64,000 nt of DNA, taken from positions 1-64,000 of the forward strand of contig DASRDB010000011.1 of NCBI GenBank assembly GCA_035652815.1, read 5' to 3'. The notes beneath the pieces are model-generated. The model was given only the letters and a program-made list of their open reading frames with translations, was not told the origin of the DNA and searched no databases. A program made the translations under genes and the position numbers. The DNA comes from DASRDB01 sp035652815 (GTDB taxonomy: Bacteria > Chloroflexota > Ktedonobacteria > Ktedonobacterales > Ktedonobacteraceae). The stretch's first letter is position 1. Every line of letters starts with the position of its first letter. Shown here one piece after another: positions 60,482 through 64,000 of this stretch.

Positions 60482-61198
60482 ATGGGCACGACACAGCTAG
60501 CTGCGACCCTCTTTCAATTACAGCAGCTTGATCTCGAACTCGACCGCCTCATTGCTGAACAACAGGCCTTGACGACCGCTCTCCAGGGAAACGCGGTCAT
60601 CAGGAAGTTGCGTGCCGAATCCCGTATTGCCGAACAACAACTGCAAGCCGGTTTGCAAGCGCAAAAAGAAGCCGAATGGACACTTGATGAGTTGAATAAT
60701 CGCCTGCGCACACTGGAACAACGCCTGTACAATGGGACTGTGAGTAATCCCAAAGAACTCTATGCCATGCAGCAGGAAGCGCAGCACCTGCGAGCGCAGC
60801 AGAGCCGCCAGGAAGAGATGACCCTGGAGATGATGGATGCCACGGAAGCGCTGCAAGAGCATGCTCGTCAAAGAAGTGATGCCTTACGCCGCGCCGAGGA
60901 AGAGTGGGAACGTGGCAGTGCCAGCAGCATCGCCCGGCGCGATGAGCTTGAACAGAAGCGCGAAGAACTGCAAGAGAAGCGCGCTCGTTTTACTGCCGAC
61001 CTCGATCCCGAACTGCTCAAGCGTTATGAATCGCTGCGGCGTACCAAGCAGGGCCGGGCCATTTCGAGAGTCGAACAGAACTCCTGCCAATGGTGTCGGG
61101 TGCTGCTGACTCCCAGCGAACTGCAACGTGTCCGCACCAGCAATACACTGCAAACCTGTAGCAACTGCGGGCGCATCTTGTATTATGATCGCCAATAG
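60482..61198 (+). CDS. Coiled-coil protein with C-terminal C4 zinc ribbon
   Basis: 238 residues. Two long antiparallel helices (QQLDLELDRLIAEQQALTTA, EEWERGSASSIARRDELEQK) with Gln/Glu/Leu heptads, then a zinc ribbon with CQWC and CSNC (NSCQWCRVLL ... LQTCSNCGRILYY). This is the zf-RING_7/DUF164 family, often found near ribonuclease HI or NIF3 genes; function is unsettled, though nucleic-acid or RNA polymerase contact is suggested by the fold. ATG 60482 is used; AAAGGAG lies 12 bases upstream, which is long. Confidence 0.85.
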   Translation: MGTTQLAATLFQLQQLDLELDRLIAEQQALTTALQGNAVIRKLRAESRIAEQQLQAGLQAQKEAEWTLDELNNRLRTLEQRLYNGTVSNPKELYAMQQEAQHLRAQQSRQEEMTLEMMDATEALQEHARQRSDALRRAEEEWERGSASSIARRDELEQKREELQEKRARFTADLDPELLKRYESLRRTKQGRAISRVEQNSCQWCRVLLTPSELQRVRTSNTLQTCSNCGRILYYDRQ

Positions 61199-61227
61199 TT
61201 GCTTCTCAAGCTGCGTTTTGTTACAAT
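61199..61227 (+). promoter_or_regulatory. Sigma-70-type promoter for parA-parB
   Basis: TTGCTT (61199-61204) and TACAAT (61222-61227) are 17 bases apart. They begin exactly at the end of the zinc-ribbon gene and leave a leader of about 100 bases before parA. Confidence 0.6.
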
Positions 61228-61253
61228 GGAGCTACTATATAGTAGGGGCAAAT

Positions 61254-61316
61254 ATGGTTTCCCCTCGCCGTAGCAGGCGGCGTAAAATGCACCTGCATGG
61301 ACGGGCGGTTACTTGA
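61254..61316 (+). CDS. Possible short basic leader peptide upstream of parA
   Basis: A 20-codon frame, ATG 61254 to TGA 61316, encodes MVSPRRSRRRKMHLHGRAVT. AGGGG lies six bases before the ATG. It sits in the parA leader and is rich in Arg codons (six of 20). It could be a regulatory upstream frame or chance; low certainty. Confidence 0.25.
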   Translation: MVSPRRSRRRKMHLHGRAVT

Positions 61317-61334
61317 AAGGTACGGAAGCAGCCT

Positions 61335-62105
61335 GTGTCAAAAGTGTTTGCAATCGCTAATCAAAAAGGTGGAGTTGGAAAAACAACAACAGCTATTAAT
61401 CTAGCATCTTATCTGGCAGCAGCAGGCCGCAAGGTTTTGCTCGTCGATATGGACCCACAATCCAATACGACCAGTGGTATCGGGGTCAATAAAAAACTGC
61501 GCGATCACACGCTGTATGATTTGCTTGTGCAGGAAGATGACGAGATCAGTATCTTTGATGTGATTGTTCCCACCGCCCGTCGCGAACTTGTCGTTGCTCC
61601 CTGTACGATTGATCTCGCAGCCGCTGAAGTCGAACTGGTTGGGGCAATTGCCCGTGAGACACGTCTGCGGCAGGTGTTGGAGCCGATTCGCCCGCGCTGC
61701 GATTATATCATCATCGACTGCCCGCCCTCTCTGGGCCTGCTCACCGTAAATGCGCTGGTTGCCGCTGATGGCCTGATTATTCCGATCCAGTGCGAGTACC
61801 TTGCCCTTGAAGGCCTCACTCACCTGCTCAATACTATCCAGATCATCAAAAGTAAGCTCAATCCCAACCTGTATATCTTTGGCGTGCTTTTGAACATGTT
61901 TGATCCGCGCACACGCCTTGCAGGTGAAATCGTGCGCGAGGTGCGCAATCATTTCCCGAACGAAGTGTTTCAGACCATCATCAACCGCAATGTCCGCCTG
62001 AGTGAAGCGCCCAGCTTTGGGCAGGCCATTATGGACTATGACCCGCACTCCCCTGGCGCGCTTGCCTATCGCTCCCTGGCGGAGGAGGTGTTGGCTCGTG
62101 GCTAA
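61335..62105 (+). CDS. parA: Chromosome partitioning ATPase ParA (Soj)
   Basis: 256 residues. Deviant Walker A is KGGVGKTT (11-18) and the second motif is VLLVDMDPQSNTTSG; later IIDCPPSLGLLTVNAL and the sensor region EYLALEGLTHLL. ParA moves ParB-parS complexes for origin segregation. GTG 61335 is used; GAAAGG lies 14 bases upstream. The parB GTG overlaps the parA stop by eight bases. Confidence 0.96.
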   Translation: MSKVFAIANQKGGVGKTTTAINLASYLAAAGRKVLLVDMDPQSNTTSGIGVNKKLRDHTLYDLLVQEDDEISIFDVIVPTARRELVVAPCTIDLAAAEVELVGAIARETRLRQVLEPIRPRCDYIIIDCPPSLGLLTVNALVAADGLIIPIQCEYLALEGLTHLLNTIQIIKSKLNPNLYIFGVLLNMFDPRTRLAGEIVREVRNHFPNEVFQTIINRNVRLSEAPSFGQAIMDYDPHSPGALAYRSLAEEVLARG

Positions 62106-63099
62106 ACAGAAATTCGGCTTAGGTCGCGGACTCAACGCCCTCATCTCCGGCGCGTCTGATGTTCTCCCGCCCTCGCAGCCGAGCCGTGTGGACGAGGAGA
62201 ACATTCGCGAAGTGCCTATCGACAGCATTATTCCCAATCCCCGCCAGCCGCGCCGCATTTTTCGCGAGGACGACCCCCGTTTGCTAGAACTCAGTTCCTC
62301 GATCAAGCAATATGGCCTGCTACAACCCCTGGTGGTCACGCGCCTGAATCCCGAAAGCAAAGAAAAATCTGCGGATGACTGGTTTGCCGACGAATCAGAC
62401 AACGCCTCGCCTGCTCCCGCCTCGTCGAACTCCTATCAATTCCAGCTTATCGCAGGAGAGCGACGCTGGCGAGCATCGCGCCTCGCCGGATTGACAAAGG
62501 TGCCGGTGGTCATCAAAGAGGTTACGCCGCAGGAAATGTTGGAACTGGCCCTCATCGAAAATATCCAGCGCGCAGATCTCAACCCCATCGAAGAGGCCCT
62601 CGCCTATCAGTCCCTCATTGAAGAATTTGGTCTGACGCAGGAGCAGGTGGCGCGGCAGGTCAGCAAAGATCGAACGACCATCACCAACTCCCTGCGCCTG
62701 CTACAACTCGCGCCTAAAGTCCGTGAAGCCCTTATCAGCCAGCTTGAAAACTTTACGGAAGGTCACGCCCGGGCCCTGATCGGTATTACCCGCGAGGAAG
62801 ACCAGATCGCGGCCATGAACAAGATCATCGCCCTCAAGCTGAATGTGAGGCAGGCCGAGGAACTGGCGGCCCGTATCAAAGCCGCCGAACGCGCCGATGC
62901 TGCCGCTCAGGAAGTGCTTGCCTCTTCGCAGCGCCGCCCACCCGACATTGAAGACCTTGAAGCCCAGTTCCGCAACGCCCTCATGGTCAAGGTCGATTTG
63001 AAGCGCAACGCCAGGGGGAAGGGTACACTAGTCCTACACTTCAATAACCAGGATGAGCTTGAACGTTTATATAGCCGACTGGTAAAAAACGAAGAGTAA
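62098..63099 (+). CDS. parB: Chromosome partitioning protein ParB (Spo0J)
   Basis: 333 residues. Begins KFGLGRGLNALISG, the ParA-contact end. The CTPase/clamp motif GERRWRASRLAGL (120-132) and ENIQRADLNPIEEA follow, then the helix-turn-helix LTQEQVARQVSKDRTTIT that binds parS. An insertion of about 30 residues (residues 86-115, SADDWFADESDNASPAPASS) interrupts the N-terminal domain between VTRLN and YQFQLIAG. GTG 62098 lies inside parA, with GGAGGAGG upstream. A longer frame from 62002 is rejected. Confidence 0.95.
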   Translation: MAKQKFGLGRGLNALISGASDVLPPSQPSRVDEENIREVPIDSIIPNPRQPRRIFREDDPRLLELSSSIKQYGLLQPLVVTRLNPESKEKSADDWFADESDNASPAPASSNSYQFQLIAGERRWRASRLAGLTKVPVVIKEVTPQEMLELALIENIQRADLNPIEEALAYQSLIEEFGLTQEQVARQVSKDRTTITNSLRLLQLAPKVREALISQLENFTEGHARALIGITREEDQIAAMNKIIALKLNVRQAEELAARIKAAERADAAAQEVLASSQRRPPDIEDLEAQFRNALMVKVDLKRNARGKGTLVLHFNNQDELERLYSRLVKNEE

Positions 63100-63129
63100 C
63101 CCCCGCATCGGGAAGGAAGACAGAACATA

Positions 63130-63609
63130 ATGGCCACCGTAGAAAATCCTTTTGACAAAGCGCGCAAGAAAATGGTCGCGGCGCGCATCGAATTCATGAG
63201 CCAGTTGGCAAAATTCAGCAATGGCGAACTGACGCGCCAGCCCGCCAGCAGCGAATGGTCTCCACTACAGCTCGCCTATCATCTCTATATCGCTGATGGC
63301 CTCGCGCTCGAACAGATGAAGCGCGTCCAGGAAGAGGACAACCCGCTGATTACCGCGACCGAGGAAGAGACGCCCCGTCTCACTCGCGAAGCCGAGCCGC
63401 CGACCTCGCTTGACTCGGTAATGGCTGGTATGGCCGCCCGCCGTGAAGAGATATTTGAGTATCTTTCCTCTTTGCCTGAAGAGGCCTGGGAACGCCCGTT
63501 TCGCCATCCCAACTGGGGCCAGCTCAAGTTCTACCAACTGGTGAACATCTTGCCCCAACACGATAAGCAGCACGCCGCGCAACTGGCCGAAATCAAGGAA
63601 AACGGCTAA
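63130..63609 (+). CDS. DinB-fold protein
   Basis: 159 residues. A four-helix DinB-type bundle with His residues in the expected metal places: LAYHLYIADGLALEQ and LPQHDKQHAAQLAEI. Related proteins include thiol transferases and stress proteins of unknown activity; the substrate cannot be told. AGGAAGACAG lies before ATG 63130. It follows parB by 30 bases on the same strand. Confidence 0.82.
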   Translation: MATVENPFDKARKKMVAARIEFMSQLAKFSNGELTRQPASSEWSPLQLAYHLYIADGLALEQMKRVQEEDNPLITATEEETPRLTREAEPPTSLDSVMAGMAARREEIFEYLSSLPEEAWERPFRHPNWGQLKFYQLVNILPQHDKQHAAQLAEIKENG

Positions 63610-63675
63610 AGACGCATCACCGCATGTCCCGAAAAAAGACTTCTCTCGCTTGTCAGGTAAAAGACGTTTTCGCCT

Positions 63676-63702
63676 GTCATCCTGAGCGCAGCGAAGGATG
63701 AC
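63676..63702. repeat. Family A half-element
   Basis: GTCATCC (63676-63682) and GGATGAC (63696-63702) flank the constant core TGAGCGCAGCGAA with no second arm. With the unit at 50756-50798 it defines the smallest form of family A. Confidence 0.8.
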
Positions 63703-63783
63703 ATGTAGAGGCAGGTTGGTCATGACAGGCCGAAGCGCGTGATATAATGACCTCGGAGTTAACCACACTCGACTCGGTGTAAA

Positions 63784-63864
63784 GACCGGAAGCCACCCGC
63801 AAGAGGCTGGCTCTACAGGCCGGTTTATATTGTAGAGCCAGCCTCTTGCGGGTGGCTTCCGGTC
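63784..63864. repeat. Family E palindromic repeat
   Basis: GACCGGAAGCCACCCGCAAG at 63784 pairs with the arm ending GGTGGCTTCCGGTC at 63864. Stem words AGAGGCTGG and CCAGCCTCT replace AGGGGATGG of the copy at 57188, with matching changes in both arms. Confidence 0.85.
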
Positions 63865-63891
63865 CCTCTCTGCAACAAGAGGAGTATGTCT

Positions 63892-64000
63892 ATGGTTCAA
63901 AGCACAGAAGAGACGCGCATCGAACGCGATTCGATGGGAGAGATGCGCGTTCCCGCTAACGCATATTATGGCGCGAGTACGCAGCGCGCCGTGTTGAATT
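63892..64000 (+). CDS. Class II fumarase/aspartase family protein, N-terminal end (partial)
   Basis: 36 codons, cut by the window end. Residues RIERDSMGEMRVPANAYYGA then STQRAVLN match the start of class II fumarate hydratase and its aspartase relatives, where Tyr-x-Gly-x-x-Thr-Gln-Arg lies near the substrate site. Fumarase (fumC) is the likelier call but aspartate ammonia-lyase cannot be excluded from this part. AAGAGGAG sits seven bases before ATG 63892; an ATG at 63886 is too close to it. Confidence 0.8.
   Translation, partial: MVQSTEETRIERDSMGEMRVPANAYYGASTQRAVLN

Noticed and set aside
61401..62402. 333-codon open frame on the minus strand opposite parA-parB
   Set aside because: It lies fully across two certain genes, has no ribosome site, and its protein has no recognisable domain; it reflects codon bias of the plus strand.
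1..64000. tRNA or rRNA genes
   Set aside because: I looked for cloverleaf-like stems with TTC-type loops in intergenic spaces and saw none convincing; a covariance search would settle it.

Overview
The window looks like chromosomal DNA from a Ktedonobacteria-like member of the Chloroflexota; this is an inference from gene content, not a database match. Supporting signs are moderately high GC, a cell-envelope set without outer-membrane genes (class A PBP, L,D-transpeptidase, MltG, UppP), several TPR, zinc-ribbon and lectin-like Ser/Thr kinases, large secreted beta-sandwich proteins, a Rhs toxin locus, and intergenic spaces packed with palindromic repeats.

Layout. 1-7.2 kb: the end of tuf, then rpmG-secE-nusG-rplK-rplA-rplJ-rplL with an L10-type leader, a 23-bp perfect hairpin, and rpsO-pnp. 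rpoBC does not follow rplL. PNPase carries a 100-residue Arg-Gly tail. 7.5-13.3 kb: family 4 uracil-DNA glycosylase, L,D-transpeptidase, class A PBP and two unrecognised proteins. 13.5-24.1 kb: rsmA and a zinc-ribbon/TPR kinase in tandem, menA, a translin-family protein, a cyclic-nucleotide/pseudo-MinD/patatin fusion with a probably leaderless promoter, an SUI1 (YciH) protein, and an APH-fold/metallo-beta-lactamase-fold pair. 24.5-30.1 kb: two transmembrane kinases, then hemE-hemH. 30.1-33.4 kb (minus strand): an ECF sigma factor, a Rieske protein with an anti-sigma-like N-terminus, a YtkA/FixH-like protein and a LolA/RseB-like lipoprotein.

33.7-41.7 kb is a polymorphic-toxin locus. A long secreted Rhs gene is broken by three frame changes and one stop, yet it ends in an intact toxin tip followed at once by a likely immunity gene. 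Downstream lie a displaced Hint cassette, an immunity remnant and a SUKH immunity gene. A 14-base identity, coding GLEEG in both places, marks where one tip appears to have replaced another.

42-51.5 kb: a STAND ATPase with TPRs, fmt, two small paralogous membrane proteins, the ruvX-mltG-uppP operon, an alpha/beta hydrolase, a PyrK-like protein and an HD-GYP-like protein. 52-57.1 kb: an Mre11-like nuclease and a Rad50-like ATPase with two membrane helices inside its coiled coil, resembling the Bacillus YhaO-YhaN pair. 57.6-64 kb: a secreted GH5 protein, a C4 zinc-ribbon coiled-coil protein, parA-parB, a DinB-fold protein and the start of a fumarase/aspartase gene.

At least six families of inverted repeats (called A-F here) fill the intergenic spaces. 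Some supply the stop codon of a neighbouring gene, and family A stems vary in sequence but keep pairing around a constant 13-base core. The most unusual coding units are the Rhs tip-exchange locus, the membrane Mre11/Rad50-like pair, the sigma-Rieske operon and the cNMP/pseudo-MinD/patatin fusion.
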